64,000 bases of DNA from Auanema rhodensis (Eukaryota > Nematoda > Chromadorea > Rhabditida > Rhabditidae): contig OZ059897.1 in NCBI GenBank assembly GCA_964057225.1, forward strand, positions 10,664,001 through 10,728,000, written 5' to 3'. Under the pieces are notes generated by a model. The model did not search any database. It was not told the origin of the DNA and saw only the letters and a list, made by a program, of their open reading frames with translations. Position numbers and translations under genes: made by a program. How positions within the stretch are numbered: the stretch's first letter is position 1; every line of letters starts with the position of its first letter. Positions 52,955-63,914 of this stretch are shown piece after piece.

Positions 52955-53214
52955 TTTTTTGTTTTGAAATTAAAATGCTATAAAATTATTGCTTGCTTGT
53001 CATGTTAGATTTGTTTAATTTAAATACTCATTTAAGTTTCAACAATTTTCGATTAAATCACGTTCATTTAACTGTATTGTTTTCAAAAATAAAGACAAAT
53101 TTCAATTTCTGTTCATTGAATTAGAATTTTCATGTTGTCACACAGAAATTGAAGAATCTTAGTTCATTTCAGTAACAATGAACACACTAACTTTGTTAAG
53201 TTGTTGTAATATCG

Positions 53215-53286
53215 GCCCAAGTAGTATAGTGGTTAGTACTCCACGTTGTGGCCGTGGCGACACAGGTTCGATTCCTGTCTTGGGCA
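53215..53286 (+). tRNA. tRNA-His(GTG), consensus copy
   Basis: Consensus body, all stems paired. Confidence 0.97.
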
Positions 53287-53546
53287 TTTTTTGTTTTGAA
53301 ATTTAAATGCTATGAAATTATTGCTTGCTTGTCATGTTAGATTTGTTTAATTTAAATACTTGTTTAAGTTCCAACAATTTTTGATTAAATCACGTTCAAT
53401 TAACTGTATTGTTTTCAAAAATAAAGACATCTTTCAATTTCTGGTCATTGAATTAGAATTTTCATGTTGTCACACAGAAATTGAAGAATCTTAGTTCATT
53501 TCAGTAACAATGAACACACTAACTTTGTTAAGTTGTTGTAATATTG

Positions 53547-53618
53547 GCCCAAGTAGTATAGTGATTAGTACTCCACGTTGTGGCCGTGGCGACACAGGTT
53601 CGATTCCTGTCTTGGGCA
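53547..53618 (+). tRNA. tRNA-His(GTG), variant G19A
   Basis: Only G19A departs from consensus; flank reads ATTGG. Confidence 0.9.
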
Positions 53619-53878
53619 TTTTTTGTTTTGAAATTTAAATGCTATAAAATTATTGCTTGCTTGTCATGTTAGATTTGTTTAATTCAAATACTTATTTAAG
53701 TTCTAACCATTTTTGATTTAATCACGTTCAATTAACTGTATTGTTTTCAAAAATAAAGACAAAATTCAATTTCTGTTCATTGAATTAGAATTTTCATGTT
53801 GTCACCCAGAAATTGAAGATTCTTAGTTCAATTCAGTAACAATGAACACACTAACTTTGTTAAGTTGTTGTGATATCG

Positions 53879-53950
53879 GCCTAAGTAATATAGTGGTTAG
53901 TACTCCACGTTGTGGCCGTGGCGACACAGATTCGATTCCTGTCTTGAGCA
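53879..53950 (+). tRNA. tRNA-His(GTG), variant C4T/G10A/G53A/G70A
   Basis: G70A leaves C3 unpaired and C4T is a wobble; with the T-stem lesion this copy is probably dead. Confidence 0.82.
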
Positions 53951-54210
53951 TTTTTTGTTTTGAAATTAAAATGCTACAAAATTATTGCTTGCTTGTCATG
54001 TTAGATTTGTTTATTTCAAATACTTATTTAAGTTCTATCAATTTTCGATTTAATCACGTTCAATCAACTGTATTGTTTTCAAAAATAAAGACATCTTTCA
54101 ATTTCTGGTCATTGAATTAGAATTTTCATGTTGTCACACAGAAATTGAAGAATCTTAGTTCATTTCAGTAACAATGAACACACTAACTTTGTTAAGTTGT
54201 TGTAATATCG

Positions 54211-54282
54211 GCCCAAGTAGTATAGTCGTTAGTACTCCACGTTGTGGCCGTGGCGACACAGGTTCGATTCCTGTCTTGGGCA
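54211..54282 (+). tRNA. tRNA-His(GTG), variant G18C
   Basis: G18C removes the conserved partner of position 55. Confidence 0.89.
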
Positions 54283-54542
54283 TTTTTTGTTTTGAAATTA
54301 AAATGCTATAAAATTATTGCTTGCTTGTCTTGTTAGATTTGTTAAATTCAAATACTTATTTAAGTTCTAACAATTTTCGATTTAATCACGTTCAATCAAC
54401 TGTATTGTTTTCAAAAATAAAGACATCTTTCAATTTCTGGTCATTGAATTAGAATTTTCATGTTGTCACACAGAAATTGAAGAATCTTAGTTCATTTCAG
54501 TAACAATGAACACACTAACTTTGTTAAGTTGTTGTAATATCG

Positions 54543-54614
54543 GCCCAAGTAGTATGGTGGTTAGTACTCCACGTTGTGGCCGTGGCGACACAGATTCGAT
54601 TCCTGTCTTGGGCA
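54543..54614 (+). tRNA. tRNA-His(GTG), variant A14G/G53A
   Basis: A14, the partner of T8, is G; B box also changed. Confidence 0.87.
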
Positions 54615-54874
54615 TTTTTTGTTTTGAAATTAAAGTGCTATAAACATATTGCTTGCTTGTCATGTTAGATTTGTTTAATCCAAATACTTATTTAAGTTCT
54701 ATCAATTTTCGATTTAATCACGTTCAATCAACTGTATTGTTTTCAAAAATAAAGACATCTTTCAATTTCTGGTCATTGAATTAGAATTTTCATGTTGTCA
54801 CACAGAAATTGAAGAATCTTAGTTCATTTCAGTAACAATGAACACACTAACTTTGTTAAGTTGTTGTAATATTG

Positions 54875-54946
54875 GCCCAAGTAGTATAGTGATTAGTACT
54901 CCACGTTGTGGCCGTGGCGACACAGGTTCGATTCCTGTCTTGGGCA
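54875..54946 (+). tRNA. tRNA-His(GTG), variant G19A
   Basis: Only G19A departs from consensus. Confidence 0.9.
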
Positions 54947-55206
54947 TTTTTTGTTTTGAAATTTAAATGCTATAAAATTATTGCTTGCTTGTCATGTTAG
55001 ATTTGTTTAATTCAAATACTTATTTAAGTTCTAACCATTTTTGATTTAATCACGTTCAATTAACTGTATTGTTTTCAAAAATAAAGACAAAATTCAATTT
55101 CTGTTCATTGAATTAGAATTTTCATGTTGTCACACAGAAATTGAAGAATCTTAGTTCATTTCAGTAACAATGAACACACTAACTTTGTTAAGTTGTTGTA
55201 ATATCG

Positions 55207-55278
55207 GCCCAAGTAGTATGGTGGTTAGTACTCCACGTTGTGGCCGTGGCGACACAGATTCGATTCCTGTCTTGGGCA
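55207..55278 (+). tRNA. tRNA-His(GTG), variant A14G/G53A
   Basis: Same lesions as the copy at 54543. Confidence 0.87.
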
Positions 55279-55538
55279 TTTTTTGTTTTGAAATTAAAGT
55301 GCTATAAACATATTGCTTGCTTGTCATGTTAGATTTGTTTAATCCAAATACTTATTTAAGTTCTATCAATTTTCGATTTAATCACGTTCAATCAACTGTA
55401 TTGTTTTCAAAAATAAAGACATCTTTCAATTTCTGGTCATTGAATTAGAATTTTCATGTTGTCACACAGAAATTGAAGAATCTTAGTTCATTTCAGTAAC
55501 AATGAACACACTAACTTTGTTAAGTTGTTGTAATATTG

Positions 55539-55610
55539 GCCCAAGTAGTATAGTGATTAGTACTCCACGTTGTGGCCGTGGCGACACAGGTTCGATTCCT
55601 GTCTTGGGCA
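55539..55610 (+). tRNA. tRNA-His(GTG), variant G19A
   Basis: Only G19A departs from consensus. Confidence 0.9.
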
Positions 55611-55870
55611 TTTTTTGTTTTGAAATTTAAATGCTATAAAATTATTGCTTGCTTGTCATGTTAGATTTGTTTAATTCAAATACTTATTTAAGTTCTAACC
55701 ATTTTTGATTTAATCACGTTCAATTAACTGTATTGTTTTCAAAAATAAAGACAAAATTCAATTTCTGTTCATTGAATTAGAATTTTCATGTTGTCACCCA
55801 GAAATTGAAGATTCTTAGTTCAATTCAGTAACAATGAACACACTAACTTTGTTAAGTTGTTGTGATATCG

Positions 55871-55942
55871 GCCTAAGTAATATAGTGGTTAGTACTCCAC
55901 GTTGTGGCCGTGGCGACACAGATTCGATTCCTGTCTTGGGCA
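55871..55942 (+). tRNA. tRNA-His(GTG), variant C4T/G10A/G53A
   Basis: U4-G69 wobble plus mismatches at 10-25 and 53-61. Confidence 0.86.
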
Positions 55943-56203
55943 TTTTTTGTTTTGAAATTAAAATGCTACAAAATTATTGCTTGCTTGTCATGTTAGATTT
56001 GTTTAATTCAAATACTTATTTAAGTTCTAACAATTATCGTTTTAATCACGTTCAATCAACTGTATTGTTTTCAAAAATAAAGACATCTTTCAATTTCTGG
56101 TCATTGAATTAGAATTTTCATGTTGTCACACAGAAAATGGAAAAATCTTAGTTCAATTCAGTAACAACGAACACACTAACTTTGTTAAGTTGTTGTAATA
56201 TCG

Positions 56204-56275
56204 GCCCAAGTAATATAGTGGTTAGTACTCCACGTTGTGGCCGTGGCGACACAGATTCGATTCCTGTTTTGGGCA
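56204..56275 (+). tRNA. tRNA-His(GTG), variant G10A/G53A/C66T
   Basis: Lesion set of the 415 copy. Confidence 0.88.
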
Positions 56276-56535
56276 TTTTTTGTTTTGAAATTTAAATGCT
56301 ATAAACATATTGCTTGCTTGTCATGTTAGATTTGTTTATTTCAAATACTTATTTAAGTTCTATCAATTTTCGATTTAATCACGTTCAATCAACTGTATTG
56401 TTTTCAAAAATAAAGACATCTTTCAATTTCTGGTCATTGAATTAGAATTTTCATGTTGTCACACAGAAATTGAAGAATCTTAGTTCATTTCAGTAACAAT
56501 GAACACACTAACTTTGTTAAGTTGTTGTAATATCG

Positions 56536-56607
56536 GCCCAAGTAGTATAGTGGTTAGTACTCCACGTTGTGGCCGTGGCGACACAGGTTCGATTCCTGTC
56601 TTGGGCA
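56536..56607 (+). tRNA. tRNA-His(GTG), consensus copy
   Basis: Consensus body, all stems paired. Confidence 0.97.
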
Positions 56608-56867
56608 TTTTTTGTTTTGAAATTTAAATGCTATAAAATTATTGCTTGCTTGTCATGTTAGATTTCTTCAATTTGAATACTTATTCAAGTTATAACAATT
56701 TTTGATTTAATCACGTTCAATTAACTGTATTGTTTTCAAAAATAAAGACATCTTTCAATTTCTGGTCATTGAATTAGAATTTTCATGTTGTCACACAGAA
56801 ATTGAAGAATCCTAGTTCATTTCAGTAACAATGAACACACTAACTTTGTTAAGTTGTTGTAATATCG

Positions 56868-56939
56868 GCCCAAGTAGTATGGTGGTTAGTACTCCACGTT
56901 GTGGCCGTGGCGACACAGGTTCGATTCCTGTCTTGGGCA
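56868..56939 (+). tRNA. tRNA-His(GTG), variant A14G
   Basis: A14G with a consensus B box. Confidence 0.9.
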
Positions 56940-57199
56940 TTTTTTGTTTTGAAATTTAAATGCTATAAACATATTGCTTGCTTGTCATGTTAGATTTCTT
57001 CAATTTGAATACTTATTCAAGTTATAACAATTTTTGATTTAATCACGTTCAATTAACTGTATTGTTTTCAAAAATAAAGACATCTTTCAATTTCTGGTCA
57101 TTGAATTAGAATTTTCATGTTGTCACACAGAAATTGAAGAATCTTAGTTCATTTCAGTAACAATGAACACACTAACTTTGTTAAGTTGTTGTAATATCG

Positions 57200-57271
57200 G
57201 CCCAAGTAGTATAGTGGTTAGTACTCCACGTTGTGGCCGTGGCGACACAGGTTCGATTCCTGTCTTGGGCA
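57200..57271 (+). tRNA. tRNA-His(GTG), consensus copy
   Basis: Consensus body, all stems paired. Confidence 0.97.
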
Positions 57272-57531
57272 TTTTTTGTTTTGAAATTTAAATGCTATAA
57301 ACATATTGCTTGCTTGTCATGTTAGATTTCTTCAATTTGAATACTTATTCAAGTTATAACAATTTTTGATTTAATCACGTTCAATTAACTGTATTGTTTT
57401 CAAAAATAAAGACATCTTTCAATTTCTGGTCATTGAATTAGAATTTTCATGTTGTCACACAGATATTGAAGAATCTTAGTTCATTTCAGTAACAATGAAC
57501 ACACTAACTTTGTTAAGTTGTTGTAATATCG

Positions 57532-57603
57532 GCCCAAGTAGTATGGTGGTTAGTACTCCACGTTGTGGCCGTGGCGACACAGATTCGATTCCTGTCTTGG
57601 GCA
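57532..57603 (+). tRNA. tRNA-His(GTG), variant A14G/G53A
   Basis: Same lesions as the copy at 54543. Confidence 0.87.
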
Positions 57604-57863
57604 TTTTTTGTTTTGAAATTAAAGTGCTATAAACATATTGCTTGCTTGTCATGTTAGATTTGTTTAATCCAAATACTTATTTAAGTTCTATCAATTTTCG
57701 ATTTAATCACGTTCAATCAACTGTATTGTTTTCAAAAATAAAGACATCTTTCAATTTCTGGTCATTGAATTAGAATTTTCATGTTGTCACACAGAAATTG
57801 AAGAATCTTAGTTCATTTCAGTAACAATGAACACACTAACTTTGTTAAGTTGTTGTAATATCG

Positions 57864-57935
57864 GCCCAAGTAGTATAGTGGTTAGTACTCCACGTTGTGG
57901 CCGTGGCGACACAGGTTCGATTCCTGTCTTGGGCA
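57864..57935 (+). tRNA. tRNA-His(GTG), consensus copy
   Basis: Consensus body, all stems paired. Confidence 0.97.
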
Positions 57936-58195
57936 TTTTTTGTTTTGAAATTTAAATGCTACAAAATTATTGCTTGCTTGTCATGTTAGATTTGTTTAAT
58001 TCAAATACTTATTTAAGTTCTAACCATTTTTGATTTAATCACGTTCAATTAACTGTATTGTTTTCAAAAATAAAGACAAAATTCAATTTCTGTTCATTGA
58101 ATTAGAATTTTCATGTTGTCACCCAGAAATTGAAGATTCTTAGTTCAATTCAGTAACAATGAACACACTAACTTTGTTAAGTTGTTGTGATATCG

Positions 58196-58267
58196 GCCTA
58201 AGTAATATAGTGGTTAGTACTCCACGTTGTGGCCGTGGCGACACAGATTCGATTCCTGTCTTGGGCA
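58196..58267 (+). tRNA. tRNA-His(GTG), variant C4T/G10A/G53A
   Basis: Counterpart of 55871 in the 7-unit repeat. Confidence 0.86.
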
Positions 58268-58528
58268 TTTTTTGTTTTGAAATTAAAATGCTACAAAATT
58301 ATTGCTTGCTTGTCATGTTAGATTTGTTTAATTCAAATACTTATTTAAGTTCTAACAATTATCGTTTTAATCACGTTCAATCAACTGTATTGTTTTCAAA
58401 AATAAAGACATCTTTCAATTTCTGGTCATTGAATTAGAATTTTCATGTTGTCACACAGAAAATGGAAAAATCTTAGTTCAATTCAGTAACAACGAACACA
58501 CTAACTTTGTTAAGTTGTTGTAATATCG

Positions 58529-58600
58529 GCCCAAGTAATATAGTGGTTAGTACTCCACGTTGTGGCCGTGGCGACACACATTCGATTCCTGTTTTGGGCA
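58529..58600 (+). tRNA. tRNA-His(GTG), variant G10A/G52C/G53A/C66T
   Basis: Counterpart of 56204 with an added G52C, so two T-stem pairs are lost. Confidence 0.83.
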
Positions 58601-58860
58601 TTTTTTGTTTTGAAATTTAAATGCTATAAACATATTGCTTGCTTGTCATGTTAGATTTGTTTATTTCAAATACTTATTTAAGTTCTATCAATTTTCGATT
58701 TAATCACGTTCAATCAACTGTATTGTTTTCAAAAATAAAGACATCTTTCAATTTCTGGTCATTGAATTAGAATTTTCATGTTGTCACACAGAAATTGAAG
58801 AATCTTAGTTCATTTCAGTAACAATGAACACACTAACTTTGTTAAGTTGTTGTAATATCG

Positions 58861-58932
58861 GCCCAAGTAGTATAGTGGTTAGTACTCCACGTTGTGGCCG
58901 TGGCGACACAGGTTCGATTCCTGTCTTGGGCA
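58861..58932 (+). tRNA. tRNA-His(GTG), consensus copy
   Basis: Counterpart of 56536. Confidence 0.97.
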
Positions 58933-59192
58933 TTTTTTGTTTTGAAATTTAAATGCTATAAAATTATTGCTTGCTTGTCATGTTAGATTTCTTCAATTTG
59001 AATACTTATTCAAGTTATAACAATTTTTGATTTAATCACGTTCAATTAACTGTATTGTTTTCAAAAATAAAGACATCTTTCAATTTCTGGTCATTGAATT
59101 AGAATTTTCATGTTGTCACACAGAAATTGAAGAATCCTAGTTCATTTCAGTAACAATGAACACACTAACTTTGTTAAGTTGTTGTAATATCG

Positions 59193-59264
59193 GCCCAAGT
59201 AGTATGGTGGTTAGTACTCCACGTTGTGGCCGTGGCGACACAGGTTCGATTCCTGTCTTGGGCA
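59193..59264 (+). tRNA. tRNA-His(GTG), variant A14G
   Basis: Counterpart of 56868. Confidence 0.9.
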
Positions 59265-59524
59265 TTTTTTGTTTTGAAATTTAAATGCTATAAACATATT
59301 GCTTGCTTGTCATGTTAGATTTCTTCAATTTGAATACTTATTCAAGTTATAACAATTTTTGATTTAATCACGTTCAATTAACTGTATTGTTTTCAAAAAT
59401 AAAGACATCTTTCAATTTCTGGTCATTGAATTAGAATTTTCATGTTGTCACACAGAAATTGAAGAATCTTAGTTCATTTCAGTAACAATGAACACACTAA
59501 CTTTGTTAAGTTGTTGTAATATCG

Positions 59525-59596
59525 GCCCAAGTAGTATAGTGGTTAGTACTCCACGTTGTGGCCGTGGCGACACAGGTTCGATTCCTGTCTTGGGCA
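59525..59596 (+). tRNA. tRNA-His(GTG), consensus copy
   Basis: Counterpart of 57200. Confidence 0.97.
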
Positions 59597-59856
59597 TTTT
59601 TTGTTTTGAAATTTAAATGCTATAAACATATTGCTTGCTTGTCATGTTAGATTTCTTCAATTTGAATACTTATTCAAGTTATAACAATTTTTGATTTAAT
59701 CACGTTCAATTAACTGTATTGTTTTCAAAAATAAAGACATCTTTCAATTTCTGGTCATTGAATTAGAATTTTCATGTTGTCACACAGAAATTGAAGAATC
59801 TTAGTTCATTTCAGTAACAATGAACACACTAACTTTGTTAAGTTGTTGTAATATCG

Positions 59857-59928
59857 GCCCAAGTAGTATGGTGGTTAGTACTCCACGTTGTGGCCGTGGC
59901 GACACAGATTCGATTCCTGTCTTGGGCA
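59857..59928 (+). tRNA. tRNA-His(GTG), variant A14G/G53A
   Basis: Counterpart of 57532. Confidence 0.87.
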
Positions 59929-60188
59929 TTTTTTGTTTTGAAATTAAAGTGCTATAAACATATTGCTTGCTTGTCATGTTAGATTTGTTTAATCCAAATA
60001 CTTATTTGAGTTCTATCAATTTTCGATTTAATCACGTTCAATCAACTGTATTGTTTTCAAAAATAAAGACATCTTTCAATTTCTGGTCATTGAATTAGAA
60101 TTTTCATGTTGTCACACAGAAATTGAAGAATCTTAGTTCATTTCAGTAACAATGAACACACTAACTTTGTTAAGTTGTTGTAATATCG

Positions 60189-60260
60189 GCCCAAGTAGTA
60201 TAGTGGTTAGTACTCCACGTTGTGGCCGTGGCGACACAGGTTCGATTCCTGTCTTGGGCA
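60189..60260 (+). tRNA. tRNA-His(GTG), consensus copy
   Basis: Counterpart of 57864. Confidence 0.97.
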
Positions 60261-60521
60261 TTTTTTGTTTTGAAATTTAAATGCTACAAAATTATTGCTT
60301 GCTTGTCATGTTAGATTTGTTTAATTCAAATACTTATTTAAGTTCTAACAATTATCGTTTTAATCACGTTCAATCAACTGTATTGTTTTCAAAAATAAAG
60401 ACATCTTTCAATTTCTGGTCATTGAATTAGAATTTTCATGTTGTCACACAGAAAATGGAAAAATCTTAGTTCAATTCAGTAACAACGAACACACTAACTT
60501 TGTTAAGTTGTTGTAATATCG

Positions 60522-60593
60522 GCCCGAGTAATATAGTGGTTAGTACTCCACGTTGTGGCCGTGGCGACACAGATTCGATTCCTGTTTTGGGCA
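60522..60593 (+). tRNA. tRNA-His(GTG), variant A5G/G10A/G53A/C66T
   Basis: Lesion set of the 415 copy plus A5G (G-U pair with 68). Confidence 0.86.
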
Positions 60594-60853
60594 TTTTTTG
60601 TTTTGAAATTTAAATGCTATAAACATATTGCTTGCTTGTCATGTTAGATTTGTTTATTTCAAATACTTATTTAAGTTCTATCAATTTTCGATTTAATCAC
60701 GTTCAATCAACTGTATTGTTTTCAAAAATAAAGACATCTTTCAATTTCTGGTCATTGAATTAGAATTTTCATGTTGTCACACAGAAATTGAAGAATCTTA
60801 GTTCATTTCAGTAACAATGAACACACTAACTTTGTTAAGTTGTTGTAATATTG

Positions 60854-60925
60854 GCCCAAGTAGTATAGTGATTAGTACTCCACGTTGTGGCCGTGGCGAC
60901 ACAGGTTCGATTCCTGTCTTGGGCA
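60854..60925 (+). tRNA. tRNA-His(GTG), variant G19A
   Basis: Only G19A departs from consensus. Confidence 0.9.
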
Positions 60926-61185
60926 TTTTTTGTTTTGAAATTTAAATGCTATAAAATTATTGCTTGCTTGTCATGTTAGATTTGTTTAATTCAAATACTT
61001 ATTTAAGTTCTAACCATTTTTGATTTAATCACGTTCAATTAACTGTATTGTTTTCAAAAATAAAGACAAAATTCAATTTCTGTTCATTGAATTAGAATTT
61101 TCATGTTGTCACACAGAAATTGAAGAATCTTAGTTCATTTCAGTAACAATGAACACACTAACTTTGTTAAGTTGTTGTAATATCG

Positions 61186-61257
61186 GCCCAAGTAGTATGG
61201 TGGTTAGTACTCCACGTTGTGGCCGTGGCGACACAGATTCGATTCCTGTCTTGGGCA
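61186..61257 (+). tRNA. tRNA-His(GTG), variant A14G/G53A
   Basis: Same lesions as the copy at 54543. Confidence 0.87.
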
Positions 61258-61517
61258 TTTTTTGTTTTGAAATTAAAGTGCTATAAACATATTGCTTGCT
61301 TGTCATGTTAGATTTGTTTAATCCAAATACTTATTTAAGTTCTATCAATTTTCGATTTAATCACGTTCAATCAACTGTATTGTTTTCAAAAATAAAGACA
61401 TCTTTCAATTTCTGGTCATTGAATTAGAATTTTCATGTTGTCACACAGAAATTGAAGAATCTTAGTTCATTTCAGTAACAATGAACACACTAACTTTGTT
61501 AAGTTGTTGTAATATTG

Positions 61518-61589
61518 GCCCAAGTAGTATAGTGATTAGTACTCCACGTTTTGGCCGTGGCGACACAGGTTCGATTCCTGTCTTGGGCA
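61518..61589 (+). tRNA. tRNA-His body with anticodon TTG (Gln codon CAA)
   Basis: G34T at 61551 changes the anticodon loop from TTGTGGC to TTTTGGC, so the anticodon reads TTG, which decodes glutamine CAA. The rest is the G19A variant of the His body, with intact stems and B box. It may be silent, since G19A weakens the D-loop contact. If made and charged with histidine it would mistranslate CAA. Confidence 0.9.
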
Positions 61590-61849
61590 TTTTTTGTTTT
61601 GAAATTTAAATGCTATAAAATTATTGCTTGCTTGTCATGTTAGATTTGTTTAATTCAAATACTTATTTAAGTTCTAACCATTTTTGATTTAATCACGTTC
61701 AATTAACTGTATTGTTTTCAAAAATAAAGACAAAATTCAATTTCTGTTCATTGAATTAGAATTTTCATGTTGTCACCCAGAAATTGAAGATTCTTAGTTC
61801 AATTCAGTAACAATGAACACACTAACTTTGTTAAGTTGTTGTGATATCG

Positions 61850-61921
61850 GCCTAAGTAATATAGTGGTTAGTACTCCACGTTGTGGCCGTGGCGACACAG
61901 ATTCGATTCCTGTCTTGGGCA
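61850..61921 (+). tRNA. tRNA-His(GTG), variant C4T/G10A/G53A
   Basis: Same lesions as the copy at 55871. Confidence 0.86.
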
Positions 61922-62182
61922 TTTTTTGTTTTGAAATTGAAATGCTACAAAATTATTGCTTGCTTGTCATGTTAGATTTGTTTAATTCAAATACTTATTT
62001 AAGTTCTAACAATTATCGTTTTAATCACGTTCAATCAACTGTATTGTTTTCAAAAATAAAGACATCTTTCAATTTCTGGTCATTGAATTAGAATTTTCAT
62101 GTTGTCACACAGAAAATGGAAAAATCTTAGTTCAATTCAGTAACAACGAACACACTAACTTTGTTAAGTTGTTGTAATATCG

Positions 62183-62254
62183 GCCCAAGTAATATAGTGG
62201 TTAGTACTCCACGTTGTGGCCGTGGCGACACAGATTCGATTCCTGTTTTGGGCA
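62183..62254 (+). tRNA. tRNA-His(GTG), variant G10A/G53A/C66T
   Basis: Lesion set of the 415 copy. Confidence 0.88.
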
Positions 62255-62514
62255 TTTTTTGTTTTGAAATTTAAATGCTATAAACATATTGCTTGCTTGT
62301 CATGTTAGATTTGTTTATTTCAAATACTTATTTAAGTTCTATCAATTTTCGATTTAATCACGTTCAATCAACTGTATTGTTTTCAAAAATAAAGACATCT
62401 TTCAATTTCTGGTCATTGAATTAGAATTTTCATGTTGTCACACAGAAATTGAAGAATCTTAGTTCATTTCAGTAACAATGAACACACTAACTTTGTTAAG
62501 TTGTTGTAATATCG

Positions 62515-62586
62515 GCCCAAGTAGTATAGTGGTTAGTACTCCACGTTGTGGCCGTGGCGACACAGGTTCGATTCCTGTCTTGGGCA
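62515..62586 (+). tRNA. tRNA-His(GTG), consensus copy
   Basis: Consensus body, all stems paired. Confidence 0.97.
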
Positions 62587-62846
62587 TTTTTTGTTTTGAA
62601 ATTTAAATGCTATAAACATATTGCTTGCTTGTCATGTTAGATTTCTTCAATTTGAATACTTATTCAAGTTATAACAATTTTTGATTTAATCACGTTCAAT
62701 TAACTGTATTGTTTTCAAAAATAAAGACATCTTTCAATTTCTGGTCTTTGAATTAGAATTTTCATGTTGTCACACAGAAATTGAAGAATCTTAGTTCATT
62801 TCAGTAACAATGAACACACTAACTTTGTTAAGTTGTTGTAATATCG

Positions 62847-62918
62847 GCCCAAGTAGTATGGTGGTTAGTACTCCACGTTGTGGCCGTGGCGACACAGATT
62901 CGATTCCTGTCTTGGGCA
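62847..62918 (+). tRNA. tRNA-His(GTG), variant A14G/G53A
   Basis: Same lesions as the copy at 54543. Confidence 0.87.
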
Positions 62919-63178
62919 TTTTTTGTTTTGAAATTAAAGTGCTATAAACATATTGCTTGCTTGTCATGTTAGATTTGTTTAATCCAAATACTTATTTAAG
63001 TTCTATCAATTTTCGATTTAATCACGTTCAATCAACTGTATTGTTTTCAAAAATAAAGACATCTTTCAATTTCTGGTCATTGAATTAGAATTTTCATGTT
63101 GTCACACAGAAATTGAAGAATCTTAGTTCATTTCAGTAACAATGAACACACTAACTTTGTTAAGTTGTTGTAATATCG

Positions 63179-63250
63179 GCCCAAGTAGTATAGTGGTTAG
63201 TACTCCACGTTGTGGCCGTGGCAACACAGGTTCGATTCCTGTCTTGGGCA
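63179..63250 (+). tRNA. tRNA-His(GTG), variable-loop variant
   Basis: The variable loop reads CAAC instead of CGAC; all stems and the B box are consensus. Confidence 0.95.
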
Positions 63251-63510
63251 TTTTTTGTTTTGAAATTTAAATGCTACAAAATTATTGCTTGCTTGTCATG
63301 TTAGATTTGTTTAATTCAAATACTTATTTAAGTTCTAACAATTATCGATTTAATCACGTTCAATCAACTGTATTGTTTTCAAAAATAAAGACATCTTTCA
63401 ATTTCTGGTCATTGAATTAGAATTTTCATGTTGTCACACAGAAATTGAAGAATCTTAGTTCATTTCAGTAACAATGAACACACTAACTTTGTTAAGTTGT
63501 TGTAATATCG

Positions 63511-63582
63511 GCCCAAGTAGTATGGTGGTTAGTACTCCACGTTGTGGCCGTGGCGACACAGATTCGATTCCTGTCTTGGGCA
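63511..63582 (+). tRNA. tRNA-His(GTG), variant A14G/G53A
   Basis: Same lesions as the copy at 54543. Confidence 0.87.
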
Positions 63583-63842
63583 TTTTTTGTTTTGAAATTA
63601 AAGTGCTATAAACATATTGCTTGCTTGTCATGTTAGATTTGTTTAATCCAAATACTTATTTAAGTTCTATCAATTTTCGATTTAATCACGTTCAATCAAC
63701 TGTATTGTTTTCAAAAATAAAGACATCTTTCAATTTCTGGTCATTGAATTAGAATTTTCATGTTGTCACACAGAAATTGAAGAATCTTAGTTCATTTCAG
63801 TAACAATGAACACACTAACTTTGTTAAGTTGTTGTAATATCG

Positions 63843-63914
63843 GCCCAAGTAGTATAGTGGTTAGTACTCCACGTTGTGGCCGTGGCGACACAGGTTCGAT
63901 TCCTGTCTTGGGCA
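63843..63914 (+). tRNA. tRNA-His(GTG), consensus copy
   Basis: Last copy in the window. Confidence 0.97.

Larger units (their letters stand above)
55871..60520 (+). repeat. Seven-unit higher-order repeat (2325 bp), two tandem copies
   Basis: tRNAs at 55871, 56204, 56536, 56868, 57200, 57532 and 57864 recur at 58196, 58529, 58861, 59193, 59525, 59857 and 60189. The same order of variants recurs (C4T+G10A+G53A, then G10A+G53A+C66T, consensus, A14G, consensus, A14G+G53A, consensus). Boundaries are given at tRNA starts; the true exchange points are unknown. Confidence 0.88.
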
